The position numbers and the translations under genes are program-made. From positions 1 through 19,144 of the forward strand of contig CAZEAC010000088.1 of NCBI GenBank assembly GCA_964510065.1: a DNA stretch of 19,144 nucleotides, given 5' to 3'. Below, piece by piece: positions 6,542 through 14,160 of the stretch (position 1 is the first letter of the stretch; every line of letters begins with the position of its first letter). The stretch comes from CAZEAC01 sp964510065. Lineage in GTDB: Bacteria > Bdellovibrionota_C > UBA2361 > CAIXSY01. The notes beneath the pieces are model-generated. The model worked only from the letters and a program-made list of their open reading frames with translations. It did no database searches and was not told the origin of the DNA.

Positions 6542-8311
6542 CTACGCAAGCATCCGATTAACTGCACTTAGAAGTGCTTTAATCGAGGCTTTTTCGATAT
6601 TAGAATGAATACCAACGCCAAACCGGCATCGGGAAACACTCCGAGGACAACTCGAAGACTCGGCAGGACTTAAAGAAGCGACTGAACTCGCAAGCTCAAC
6701 CTGGATATACGATACTGCCTCGGCATCCGATCCGGCGCTGCGTGCATGCTGCATAAAGTGCTTGAGATGAAACAACGGGCATCCCGACGAAATCAGCGCC
6801 TGCTTACAGGCATCAATTGGGCCGTTCCCGACCCCTTTAAGCTCGAGCGGCTTTCCCTCGCGCTCAATGTTTAGCACGCACTCGACAACTTCGTCGTCAC
6901 CATTAACCGAGGTTGCCTTAAAATTAATAAATTTATAGGGCGCAACCGCCTCCAGGTACTCCTTCTGAAAAGCATCCCATATGACCTGCGGCAGCACCTC
7001 GACCCCAGACTTGTCAGATATTCCCTGTATAACGGTACTGAATTCCGGATGCATCTCGCGCGGCAGATCACAACCAAACTCGCTCTGCATGAGATAGGCC
7101 ACTCCGCCTTTTCCCGACTGGCTATTTATCCTGATAATTGCCTCGTACGACCGCCCAAGATCTGATGGATCAACGGCGAGATAGGGCACCTCCCAAAGTG
7201 AATTCTTTGATTCTTTGCGCGCACGCATGCCCTTATTAATTGCATCTTGATGCGAGCCCGAGAACGCGGTGAACACCAATTTTCCGGCGTAAGGATGTCG
7301 TTCATTGACCGGAATCTCGGTACAGCGTTCGGCAACTGCGCGAACCCCCTCGATATCACTAAGATCAAGTTTCGGATCAATCCCCTGACTAAACAGATTG
7401 AGCGCAACCGTGCAAATATCAACATTTCCGGTTCGCTCGCCATTGCCGAAGAGTGTTCCCTCGACTCGCTGCGCCCCTGCCAGGAGGCCCAATTCCGTCG
7501 CCGCAATGCCTGTGCCACGATCATTATGCGTGTGCAGACTCAAAATATAGCAGTCGCGATTCTTGGTGTTCTTGGCAAACCACTCAATCTGATCGGCGTA
7601 CACATTTGGCGTCGCCATTTCAACGGTTGCCGGGAGGTTGAGTATCATTTTCCGCTCTGGCGTCGGCTGCCAGACATCCATCACTGCTTCACAGATTTCT
7701 TTGGAAAATTCGATTTCTGTGCCTGTAAAACTTTCCGGCGAATATTCAAAGACCACTTGCGTTTCCGTTCGTGACGCCAACTCTTTGATTCGCCGCGTGC
7801 CTTCCACGGCAATATCTATAATACCTTTTCGATCAGACCGAAAAACAACACGCCTTTGCAACTCCGACGTCGAGTTATAAAGATGTACGATTGCGCGGCG
7901 AGCGCCCTGAAGCGCCTCAAAGCTTCGGTCGATGAGATGGGCACGAGCCTGCGTCAGAATCTGTGGAGTAACATCCTGTGGAATTAGCTTCTGCTCGATG
8001 AGCAACCTTGTAAAATCGAACTCCACCTGCGCCGCCGAAGGAAACCCGATTTCGATCTCCTTAAAACCGAGACTGACCAGTAGCCGAAACATTTCAAGCT
8101 TCTGATCCAAGTTCATCGGATTCACGAGCGCCTGATTGCCGTCACGCAGATCGACACTGCACCACATCGGCGCGTTTTCGATTCGCGCGTCAGGCCATGA
8201 ACGTTGAGCAAGTGTAAGCGGGAACTGCGTGAGATATGGTCGATACTTCTCTATACCTGCCATTCCGCTTTGCCCGGGAACTCGAGGGCTCTTTTTTGGA
8301 ACGGATGCCAT
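6542..8311 (-). CDS. leuA: 2-isopropylmalate synthase, type 2
   Basis: LeuA condenses acetyl-CoA with 2-oxoisovalerate to give 2-isopropylmalate, the committed step of leucine synthesis in the cytoplasm. At 589 residues with PMWCSVDLRDGNQALVNPM at 49-67, it matches the longer LeuA class typified by actinobacterial enzymes. The TIM barrel spans about 45-325. Catalytic and metal-site motifs are DLRDGNQ (54-60), HTHND (260-264) and GNGERTGN (289-296). A C-terminal domain from about 435 fits the leucine-feedback regulatory domain, with the GVGNGPIDACKQAL segment. The ATG at 8311 has GGAG 6 bases upstream. An own promoter is visible at 8339-8366, and tight spacing downstream links it to the TPR-like and binding-protein genes. 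The tail is slightly irregular (Ser-rich near 540-555) but intact. Confidence 0.97.
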   Translation of the reverse strand: MASVPKKSPRVPGQSGMAGIEKYRPYLTQFPLTLAQRSWPDARIENAPMWCSVDLRDGNQALVNPMNLDQKLEMFRLLVSLGFKEIEIGFPSAAQVEFDFTRLLIEQKLIPQDVTPQILTQARAHLIDRSFEALQGARRAIVHLYNSTSELQRRVVFRSDRKGIIDIAVEGTRRIKELASRTETQVVFEYSPESFTGTEIEFSKEICEAVMDVWQPTPERKMILNLPATVEMATPNVYADQIEWFAKNTKNRDCYILSLHTHNDRGTGIAATELGLLAGAQRVEGTLFGNGERTGNVDICTVALNLFSQGIDPKLDLSDIEGVRAVAERCTEIPVNERHPYAGKLVFTAFSGSHQDAINKGMRARKESKNSLWEVPYLAVDPSDLGRSYEAIIRINSQSGKGGVAYLMQSEFGCDLPREMHPEFSTVIQGISDKSGVEVLPQVIWDAFQKEYLEAVAPYKFINFKATSVNGDDEVVECVLNIEREGKPLELKGVGNGPIDACKQALISSGCPLFHLKHFMQHARSAGSDAEAVSYIQVELASSVASLSPAESSSCPRSVSRCRFGVGIHSNIEKASIKALLSAVNRMLA

Positions 8312-8338
8312 AATGCTCCAAATTCTTAACTCAACTTT

Positions 8339-8366
8339 AGTATAGGAGGTTATTACACTCAGTCAA
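8339..8366 (-). promoter_or_regulatory. Sigma-70-type promoter of leuA
   Basis: Read on the minus strand, TTGACT (8366-8361) is followed after 16 bases by TATACT (8344-8339). Both boxes are close to the TTGACA/TATAAT consensus. Transcription would start near 8332, about 20 bases before the leuA ATG. The -35 box overlaps the stop codon of the upstream RNHCP gene. No attenuator-like leader peptide fits in so short a leader, so leucine control, if any, would act elsewhere. Confidence 0.65.
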
Positions 8367-8667
8367 GCAGAGGCGCAGTACTAAGTTCGATAATTTGCTC
8401 GATATTATCAACCTGGCTCGCACGTTGGCGCCGGGTAAATTGGCATTCGACGCAGCGGTGGGTAATGATGTGTTCCTGGCCTTTTACCTCGATTGCCACC
8501 GGCCGCATTAAACCGGCGCAGTTGCAGGCACGATCGCCGGGATTAATATCAACGTGTTTACTCCATAAGCAGTGCGGACAGTGATTGGTGTAGCCGTCGC
8601 CGCGCACTCCCTGACCACAATGCTCACATTGAAAATCTTCTAACGTCTTAGTGAAGCGCTTCACCAT
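8359..8667 (-). CDS. RNHCP domain-containing zinc-ribbon protein
   Basis: This is a 102-residue protein with the RNHCP family signature: FQCEHCGQG at 12-20, then YTNHCPHCLWSKHVD at 26-40, PGDRACNCAGLMRP at 43-56 and HRCVECQ at 70-76. The Cys pairs C14/C17, C30/C33, C48/C50 and C72/C75 are expected to bind zinc. The cellular role of the family is not known. The ATG at 8667 lies 6 bases after the stop of the upstream unknown gene, so the two are probably co-transcribed. The TGA at 8359-8361 overlaps the -35 box of leuA. Confidence 0.9.
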   Translation of the reverse strand: MVKRFTKTLEDFQCEHCGQGVRGDGYTNHCPHCLWSKHVDINPGDRACNCAGLMRPVAIEVKGQEHIITHRCVECQFTRRQRASQVDNIEQIIELSTAPLLD

Positions 8668-8673
8668 TCCGGC

Positions 8674-9084
8674 CTACTTATGCTGCCCCCTTTCGGTACT
8701 AATATCGTACGAAATGCTACTTAACTGACACGCTGCATCTTCAAATCGACGCATATCAAAACGTTCTGAGTGAAAAGGCTCAGCAAGGGCCGCCATGGCG
8801 ATCTGTAGTCGTTTTAAATTATAGGCCTGGGCATTGCCCATTTCCTGAAGCAGCTGGCTTGCTTGATAGGTCTTGCCCCATACATTAAGGCACATCGTTG
8901 CCGAGGCCTCTACGGTAAGCCCCCCTTTCGAGTACTTCTGCCGAAAATCAATTTGGCAGTCGACCGCGCCCTGAAGCAACTCATAGGCCCGATGAAGACC
9001 CGCTCGGTAGACATGAGCCGCCTCGTCAGATGAACCTGCTTCGCCCTTCGCCACGGCACTGCTGAGACGTACTTCCTCTTGCAT
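8674..9084 (-). CDS. Helical protein of unknown function
   Basis: A 136-residue protein, predicted largely alpha-helical (AGLHRAYELLQGAVDCQIDF, TYQASQLLQEMGNAQAYNLK). I recognise no family, signal peptide or membrane helix. The ATG at 9084 is preceded directly by AGGGGG, closer than usual for a ribosome site, so the start is not secure. It is the first gene of the minus-strand group and lies 6 bases from the RNHCP gene, which is the best support that it is real. Confidence 0.6.
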   Translation of the reverse strand: MQEEVRLSSAVAKGEAGSSDEAAHVYRAGLHRAYELLQGAVDCQIDFRQKYSKGGLTVEASATMCLNVWGKTYQASQLLQEMGNAQAYNLKRLQIAMAALAEPFHSERFDMRRFEDAACQLSSISYDISTERGQHK

Positions 9085-9174
9085 CCCCCTACAATAGCAC
9101 CACTTTGCTTCTTAGGATAAGCACACAGTTTTGTCTCGGCCCTGGCGCGGTTTGTATTCAATATAACCGCCAGC

Positions 9175-9193
9175 TTACCCCTTAAGGGGGTAA
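9175..9193. promoter_or_regulatory. Inverted repeat TTACCCC-TTAA-GGGGGTAA
   Basis: TTACCCC (9175-9181) and GGGGGTAA (9186-9193) form a near-perfect palindrome around TTAA, with one extra G. It lies between the divergent unknown gene (start 9084) and VTC-domain gene (start 9314), a usual place for an operator. The bound factor is unknown, and the GC-rich arms could also form a hairpin. Confidence 0.4.
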
Positions 9194-9198
9194 TTACC

Positions 9199-9226
9199 CA
9201 TTAAGTGTGCCCCCCTGAACTTAATG
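9199..9226. promoter_or_regulatory. Inverted repeat CATTAAGT / ACTTAATG
   Basis: CATTAAGT at 9199-9206 and ACTTAATG at 9219-9226 are perfect 8-base arms around a 12-base centre (GTGCCCCCCTGA). It begins 5 bases after the previous inverted repeat. With that repeat it forms a tandem pair in the divergent promoter region, consistent with a regulator site or an RNA hairpin. No sigma-70 promoter stands out nearby. Confidence 0.4.
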
Positions 9227-9313
9227 AGCAGATACCTGCTAAGACTTGCGGGTGAATAGCCATTTTTTTGTAGAGGTTGTTCGCGCTCAAGGCAGTACAC
9301 TAAGAAGATTGCG

Positions 9314-10249
9314 ATGAGTGCCAGTACTATTCTTAATTTGCGCAACCAAGGCCACGGGCTCGAAAGTTCTCGCGAAAGAATCGCACTACGCGAGGCCTAT
9401 CTTGCGCCCTCGCTTGCGGCGCGTAGACATAGCGCCGCGCAAAATCTCTCGCAGCCCGACTTGATGCAGAAGCAACGCTATGAAAGAAAATATCTCATAT
9501 CACCGATGCGGGCGAGTTCGGTGTGTGACGAAATACTGCTTCACGGATTTCTGGACTTTGACAAATTCACCGCGAAAAGCCCCGGCCTGCAAGGCTACTT
9601 AGTTCACAGCCTTTATTTGGATAGCGCAAGCAAAATCACCTACTGGCAAACAGTACAGGGAGATCCTGAACGACTAAAACTCAGAATTCGTTTTTACGAA
9701 GATGGCCCTGAGGCTCCCTGCTTTTTTGAAATAAAACGCCGCAAAGAGGGGCAGCGCATCGTCAAATCTCGCGCGCAGGTGCTGAAGTCAGAGGCGGAAG
9801 CGTTTCTTAGAAATCCGATCGCACACCCTATAACGTTAGAATTCTTGCCTGAGCATCTTCGAAACGACCCCTCGCATATCGCCGGTTTGTATGCATTTCG
9901 CGACCTTTGTGACAAACTTCGCGCGGTCCCGGCGGCATATACGTCGTACCGCCGCGCCGGATTTGAATCGCGATCGGACAATTCGGAGCGGGTGACCTTG
10001 GATTCGGATCTTCGGAGCTCAGTGTACGATCCAGCGAAAGGACTGACCGCTGCCGACCGCAAACACTGGCCTAAGGTCCCGTTTAAAGAAGATGTTCCGC
10101 TCAACACCGTCTGCCTTGAACTAAAGCATACTGGCGAGCATCCGCGCTGGATGAGCCTGCTGGTACAAAGGCATGACCTTCGGCTTGATTCTTGCCAAAA
10201 ATATGTAAGGTCACAAAATACTCTCGATCCCTACCGCTGCTTCCTGTAA
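9314..10249 (+). CDS. VTC-domain (polyphosphate polymerase-like) protein
   Basis: This 311-residue protein has the charged-tunnel signature of VTC domains, which in yeast Vtc4 make polyphosphate from ATP: RYERKYLI (55-62), SLYLD (99-103), LKLRIRFYED (121-130), CFFEIKRRKEG (136-146), SYRRAGFESR (211-220), RVTLDSDLR (226-234) and LELKHTG (268-274). These Arg, Lys and Glu residues match positions that bind phosphate and metal in the family; activity here is inferred. Residues 1-50 are an extra, poorly conserved-looking extension, so translation from the ATG at 9464 is possible, though it has no ribosome site. There is no membrane segment. The next gene follows after 43 bases on the same strand. 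Bacterial VTC genes often sit with CotH-type genes, but none is seen here. Confidence 0.85.
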   Translation: MSASTILNLRNQGHGLESSRERIALREAYLAPSLAARRHSAAQNLSQPDLMQKQRYERKYLISPMRASSVCDEILLHGFLDFDKFTAKSPGLQGYLVHSLYLDSASKITYWQTVQGDPERLKLRIRFYEDGPEAPCFFEIKRRKEGQRIVKSRAQVLKSEAEAFLRNPIAHPITLEFLPEHLRNDPSHIAGLYAFRDLCDKLRAVPAAYTSYRRAGFESRSDNSERVTLDSDLRSSVYDPAKGLTAADRKHWPKVPFKEDVPLNTVCLELKHTGEHPRWMSLLVQRHDLRLDSCQKYVRSQNTLDPYRCFL

Positions 10250-10292
10250 TAGGAGATCCCCCCTTGCACAAACAACATTCCACAATCATGCT

Positions 10293-11441
10293 GTGAGCAT
10301 GAAGTGGCTTCCAACTGTTTGTGCATCACTCGCTCTGGTTTTCAATAACGCTTCGGCGCTCACGCTCGATACTTTCGAGGGCGAGCAAGCTGTCTTTTCC
10401 GGAATAAGCAGCCCTCTCACAAGCTCGACGGTGGATGCGGCGGGTGCAATCGGCGGACTACGAACGATACAAACTCAACTCTCTCAGGGACTTCAGATTA
10501 GTTGCAATGTACATGGCGGATATTTGAGCTACTCGCAGAATGCGCTTAGTTCCGGACAGGCGTTAATCGTCTGGGATGGAAATCCACTTTCAAATTTTGA
10601 TCCAGCCGGGCTTGGCTCAGTCGACCTGACTCAGGATGGAAGTAACGCTTTCATACTTAAGATTAACTCCTTCGATTTCCCATTTCAAAAAAGCGCTACC
10701 CTACGGCTGACTATTTTCGACTCAAAAGTCACCAATGGCAGCGCCTGGTCGGCCGCCTCAATTCAACTTGATCGGGCGTATACCGAATCCGACGATGCTA
10801 TCCTGATCCCCTATTCCGCATTTACAATCCAAGGAGCTGCACCGGGCAACATCAAAAGTGTTGGTGCGCTCTCGCTTAGTATCGAAGGGCCCAGCACTGA
10901 CATTGGATTAGTTATCGATTACCTTAAGACCAATGGAAGCTGCGCGCTGATTCCGGGAAAAACTCCCGTCGTCGATGACTGCGGTGTCTGCGGTGGTGAC
11001 GGCACTTCGTGCCATTGCACGACTATCTCGATGAAGCGTGAACATAAAAGCATTCGAAACCATGCCGAAAAACTTCTTGCGATTACGCTGCAGCAGGCAC
11101 AGAGCGGTAGTAGCTGCGGCGGCGACGGGTACAGCAAACATTTAGCGTCTTCGCGATCGACCTACAATAAAATAATTACACGGCTTACTTCAGAGTATAA
11201 GGAGACTGAGCTTAGCTGCGAGGCCAATTTCTGCGCACAAATTGCCAAGAAAAATGCCAAGGGATCATTGCGACGTGCCGCGAGAAAATTAAGGTCTCAA
11301 GCACGCATTGCGTACGAAAACGCCATGCGAGATTGCCGCCGCTCGACCAGTACTTCAGTAAGCGCGCGAATCACGGCCTCCGCGAAAAAGCTTAGATCGG
11401 CGATTGCAAAGTTGCCGGCGATGACGACTCAGTGTGGCTAG
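10293..11441 (+). CDS. Exported protein with a CGVCGGDGTSC motif
   Basis: A 382-residue exported protein. A signal peptide (MKWLPTVCASLALVFNNASA) begins at the ATG at 10299; the GTG two codons earlier is an alternative. Residues about 24-215 look like a beta-sandwich (alternating hydrophobic strands such as ATLRLTIFDS and IGLVIDYLKT). VDDCGVCGGDGTSC at 227-240 is a Cys-rich motif seen between domains of many secreted proteins. The remaining segment, about 245-380, is basic and helical with more Cys (C275, C309, C314, C348, C381), suggesting disulfides. I do not recognise the family of either domain. It lies 43 bases after the VTC gene and may share its transcript. ATGCTGTGAGCAT at 10288-10300 can form a small hairpin over the start. 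Confidence 0.75.
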   Translation: MSMKWLPTVCASLALVFNNASALTLDTFEGEQAVFSGISSPLTSSTVDAAGAIGGLRTIQTQLSQGLQISCNVHGGYLSYSQNALSSGQALIVWDGNPLSNFDPAGLGSVDLTQDGSNAFILKINSFDFPFQKSATLRLTIFDSKVTNGSAWSAASIQLDRAYTESDDAILIPYSAFTIQGAAPGNIKSVGALSLSIEGPSTDIGLVIDYLKTNGSCALIPGKTPVVDDCGVCGGDGTSCHCTTISMKREHKSIRNHAEKLLAITLQQAQSGSSCGGDGYSKHLASSRSTYNKIITRLTSEYKETELSCEANFCAQIAKKNAKGSLRRAARKLRSQARIAYENAMRDCRRSTSTSVSARITASAKKLRSAIAKLPAMTTQCG

Positions 11442-11697
11442 CACACATACGATTGCAGCACGCGCTAAAAAAGTAGCGTAAAAATGCAGGTGTGAAACTT
11501 CTGATTTTGAGGGCGACCTCGAATCGAGACAAGGTACTGATTCGAAGAAAACGCACGGCAAATCACGAATATTTAATATTATATTCTTATATTTCCGCCA
11601 AATACCAAAAACCATCGCGTTAATTTAGCAGCGATGACAGATTACATCTCTTATACGCCTAATTTTTAGGCAAAACCACTTAGTAGAAGGAAGATGT
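11442..11697. other. AT-rich intergenic region upstream of the GRDP-like gene
   Basis: A 256-base stretch. CGCTA (11463-11467) and TAGCG (11474-11478) form a weak 5-base hairpin after the exported-protein gene. GCCTAA-TTT-TTAGGC (11657-11671) is a perfect 6-base hairpin in the probable leader of the next gene, 26 bases before its ATG. The AT-rich stretch around 11565-11595 may carry a promoter, but I see no good -35/-10 pair. No gene is supported. Confidence 0.4.
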
Positions 11698-12183
11698 ATG
11701 GAACCAATGCCACAGCAACAACGAAACGCCGAGTATTCTCGAGTATTTTACGGAGTACCGAGAAGCGCTCTCGATCCAGCGACTCTTGTAAAGCTTCACA
11801 AACTTGAAAAGTACGATTTATCAGCTGTCATCAAAGATGGTCCAGACTGTAAATTGCTCGAGCAAGAGATAAAGCGTTTTTTTGCGCTTCGACTTCTTAA
11901 TCCCGGACTAGGCTATTTTCCGATTGTGCCCCCGGCGATTGATCGGATTTGGCACGATATGGTGCTCGATACCCGGTTGTACCGAGAGTTCTGCGAGCAA
12001 TGCGCCCACTCTTTTATCGATCACGGCCCCAAAGAGGTCCGCCCGATGAGCACAGGCGAAAGGATTGTCGCTGATTGGTTCTTTGAACAGTATGAAACGT
12101 GGTTCAAAGAGTCTCCTTCGCATATTTTTGGGTTAAGACCCTTTCGACATGGTGGAGTTGATTATGGCTCGGAATGTGCCTAA
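11698..12183 (+). CDS. GRDP/DUF1399-like protein
   Basis: A 161-residue protein whose centre resembles the domain first noted in plant glycine-rich domain proteins: VPPAIDRIWHDMVLDTRLYR at 78-97, followed by FCEQCAHSFIDHGP at 98-111. The family pattern is a WH dipeptide, then DTRxY and a later H. Its biochemical role is not established. There is no signal peptide. The ATG at 11698 has AGAAGGAAG just upstream, a good ribosome site. The gene is convergent with the AmpG-like gene, and a shared hairpin terminator follows. It appears to be a single-gene unit. Confidence 0.75.
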   Translation: MEPMPQQQRNAEYSRVFYGVPRSALDPATLVKLHKLEKYDLSAVIKDGPDCKLLEQEIKRFFALRLLNPGLGYFPIVPPAIDRIWHDMVLDTRLYREFCEQCAHSFIDHGPKEVRPMSTGERIVADWFFEQYETWFKESPSHIFGLRPFRHGGVDYGSECA

Positions 12184-12192
12184 AGAAAATTT

Positions 12193-12221
12193 AGCCGAAC
12201 GTGCCTCGGCACGTTTCGGCT
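12193..12221. terminator. Bidirectional hairpin terminator
   Basis: AGCCGAACGTGCC (12193-12205) pairs with GGCACGTTTCGGCT (12208-12221) as a 13-pair stem with one bulged T and a tiny loop. On the minus strand it is followed by AAATTTTCTTT, suiting termination of the AmpG-like gene; on the plus strand a short TCTTG follows, weaker, for the GRDP-like gene. It sits exactly between the two convergent stops. Confidence 0.8.
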
Positions 12222-12243
12222 CTTGTAGATTCGCTTGCGTCAC

Positions 12244-13467
12244 CTATAATTTGTCCTCTAGGCTCTGTACTTTTGAAAGAACGTAAAGCCCGGGGAGCGC
12301 CAACACCGCACAGCAGACAAAAAAACCGAACCAACCTAGCTGTTCGGCAAGCCAGCCGCTACTTGATCCGAAAATGGTTCGTGGAACTCCGGCCAGACTT
12401 GTGAGAAGTGCGTACTGTGTCGCGCTAAAGCGGCGATTACAGAGCATGCCCATAAAGGCGACAAAAGCCGAGGTTGCAAGGCCAATGCTAAGATTTTCGA
12501 AAGTTATCACCGCGGCGAGAGCATACAGATTAGGACCGCTCACAATCAGAAGCAAAAAGCCTAAAATCCCCACGGCCTGCAGTAGGCCGAATATCCAAAG
12601 CGAGCGCTGAATACCAATTTTATACACGACCGCTCCTCCGATGAAGCCGCCTACAATCATCGATACGAGCCCGAATATCTTTGCGATGGATCCAATCTCG
12701 CTCCACTTAAATCCAATCGCCTTGTAGTAAGGAATCGTCATAGTGCTCGCGATCATATCGCCAAGCTTATAGGTCAGCACAAAGGCAAGGATTAGAAGTG
12801 CACCATCTCTCTTAAAAAAATCATACAGTGGCTCGAACACGGCAGCTTTGAGACTCGACGGGGTCGAGCCGAAGGATTCTGGCTCAGGTGAGATAAGCGT
12901 CGCGAAGACTCCGACAGCCATGCACGCGGCCATGACCAAATACACCTCCGCCCAACTCATCGAGTCTGCCAAGGTGAGTGCCACCGCCCCCGACATGATC
13001 ATACCGATGCGGTAGCCTGTGACAAAGAGCGACGCGCCTATGCCGAGTTCCCTATCTTCGAGCGTGTCTCGACGATGCGCGTCCAGCACGATATCCTGGC
13101 TCGCGCTAAAAAAAGTTACGAGGAGCGCACAAATTCCTAGCAGGCTCGGCGACTCAATTGGGTCACAACAGCCCAGAAGCGCGATACAAATTATCAGCGC
13201 AATCTGCGTGATAATCATCCAGCCACGGCGGCGACCTAGAAAGGGCGGAACATAACGATCAACAAATGGCGCCCAAAGAAATTTGAGTGTGTAAGGAAGT
13301 CCCAATAGTCCGGAGAGTCCAATAACCGTTAGTCCGACCTTTGCGTCTGTCAGCCAGGCCTTCAGCATGTCCAATGTGGTAAGCAGCGGAAGCCCGGAGG
13401 AAAAGCCGAGAAGCAATGTTACCCATACTCTGCGTGCGGCGAGCGCACTATAAAACCCTGACTCCAT
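12244..13467 (-). CDS. AmpG-like MFS muropeptide permease
   Basis: AmpG imports anhydro-muropeptides released from peptidoglycan across the inner membrane for recycling. Counting from the ATG at 13467 (407 residues), the order of motifs matches E. coli AmpG: LLGFSSGLPL near 20-29, KFLWAPFVDRYVPPFLGRRR at 62-81, SASQDIVLDAHRRD at 121-134 and a GYRIGM segment soon after. About 12 hydrophobic helices are visible, which is near the family size. A TTG at 13503 would add 12 residues; neither start has a good ribosome site, but the ATG gives an N-terminus close in length to the known protein. No beta-lactamase or amidase gene is adjacent. The nearest relatives include other acetyl-CoA/AmpG-type carriers, so the substrate is probable rather than proved. 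Confidence 0.87.
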   Translation of the reverse strand: MESGFYSALAARRVWVTLLLGFSSGLPLLTTLDMLKAWLTDAKVGLTVIGLSGLLGLPYTLKFLWAPFVDRYVPPFLGRRRGWMIITQIALIICIALLGCCDPIESPSLLGICALLVTFFSASQDIVLDAHRRDTLEDRELGIGASLFVTGYRIGMIMSGAVALTLADSMSWAEVYLVMAACMAVGVFATLISPEPESFGSTPSSLKAAVFEPLYDFFKRDGALLILAFVLTYKLGDMIASTMTIPYYKAIGFKWSEIGSIAKIFGLVSMIVGGFIGGAVVYKIGIQRSLWIFGLLQAVGILGFLLLIVSGPNLYALAAVITFENLSIGLATSAFVAFMGMLCNRRFSATQYALLTSLAGVPRTIFGSSSGWLAEQLGWFGFFVCCAVLALPGLYVLSKVQSLEDKL

Positions 13468-13599
13468 AGGATTTATTGTCGTAACCGAATGCTTATTTCG
13501 CAAGTCGAAATAGATTGCGCAAAACTGCCCATAACCCCCGGATAGTAAGTGACTAGAGCAGTCGGAGTTATCCGAGAAGGTTTTTAAGGAAAAGACGTT

Positions 13600-14028
13600 A
13601 TGGCGAGGTTATCCCCCGGAGAAAAGCCAACATGGAAGACGCCTTCAGGTGGCGGTGCCGCAAGAAAAACTCCGCTCAATACAGCAGCCACACCCTCCGA
13701 GGAGGAAGCACTGACCCAATTCAGCAAGCGCCACGCAATTCTTCACTTCCAAAAGGGCGGTATTACCCTCTTAGGTGCCTTTTACGAAAGGAGCTTCAAA
13801 TCCGACCAGCTTGGCGGTGCGTACGCGCTTCTTTTCCGCACTGATGAGAAACAGAGGCCGTATCTAATAAGTTTCAAAGGGGGCAAGTACTTCGCGACCG
13901 AGTCACTTGATACTCCAGGAAAACATGTTCAGAGCTTTGAGGTTCGAATCGAGCTAAGCGGCATGGCCCCATTAACCAAGCGTCAATATGCGACGGGTGG
14001 CCACTTTAAGAAAGTTTCAGGCGGATAA
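13600..14028 (+). CDS. Basic protein of unknown function
   Basis: A 142-residue, Lys/Gly-rich protein. The first 40 residues are likely disordered (SPGEKPTWKTPSGGGAARK). The rest looks like one compact beta-rich domain (HAILHFQKGGITLLGAFYE, PYLISFKGGKYFATESLD). I do not recognise a family. AAGGA lies about 11 bases before the ATG. It is divergent from the AmpG-like gene and convergent with the 1383-residue gene, with which it shares no operon. Confidence 0.65.
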   Translation: MARLSPGEKPTWKTPSGGGAARKTPLNTAATPSEEEALTQFSKRHAILHFQKGGITLLGAFYERSFKSDQLGGAYALLFRTDEKQRPYLISFKGGKYFATESLDTPGKHVQSFEVRIELSGMAPLTKRQYATGGHFKKVSGG

Positions 14029-14160
14029 TTTCCCCAATGTTTTGCGCAGAAGTAAAATGATGCGCTGAATACCAGTAGTGAATTCCTCACAAGTAATTTT
14101 TCAGCTAAAAGCAATTTTCCCAGGCATTCGTCAAACATGCGTCGGTATTACGAGGAGGGA
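14029..14160. other. Intergenic space between convergent genes
   Basis: 132 bases. I see no strong intrinsic terminator on either strand; GCGCA and TGCGC near 14046-14072 could form a weak stem. No gene is supported. Confidence 0.3.

Noticed and set aside
7126..7774. Open frames on both strands overlapping leuA
   Set aside because: leuA is intact with all catalytic motifs, and these are out-of-frame shadows.
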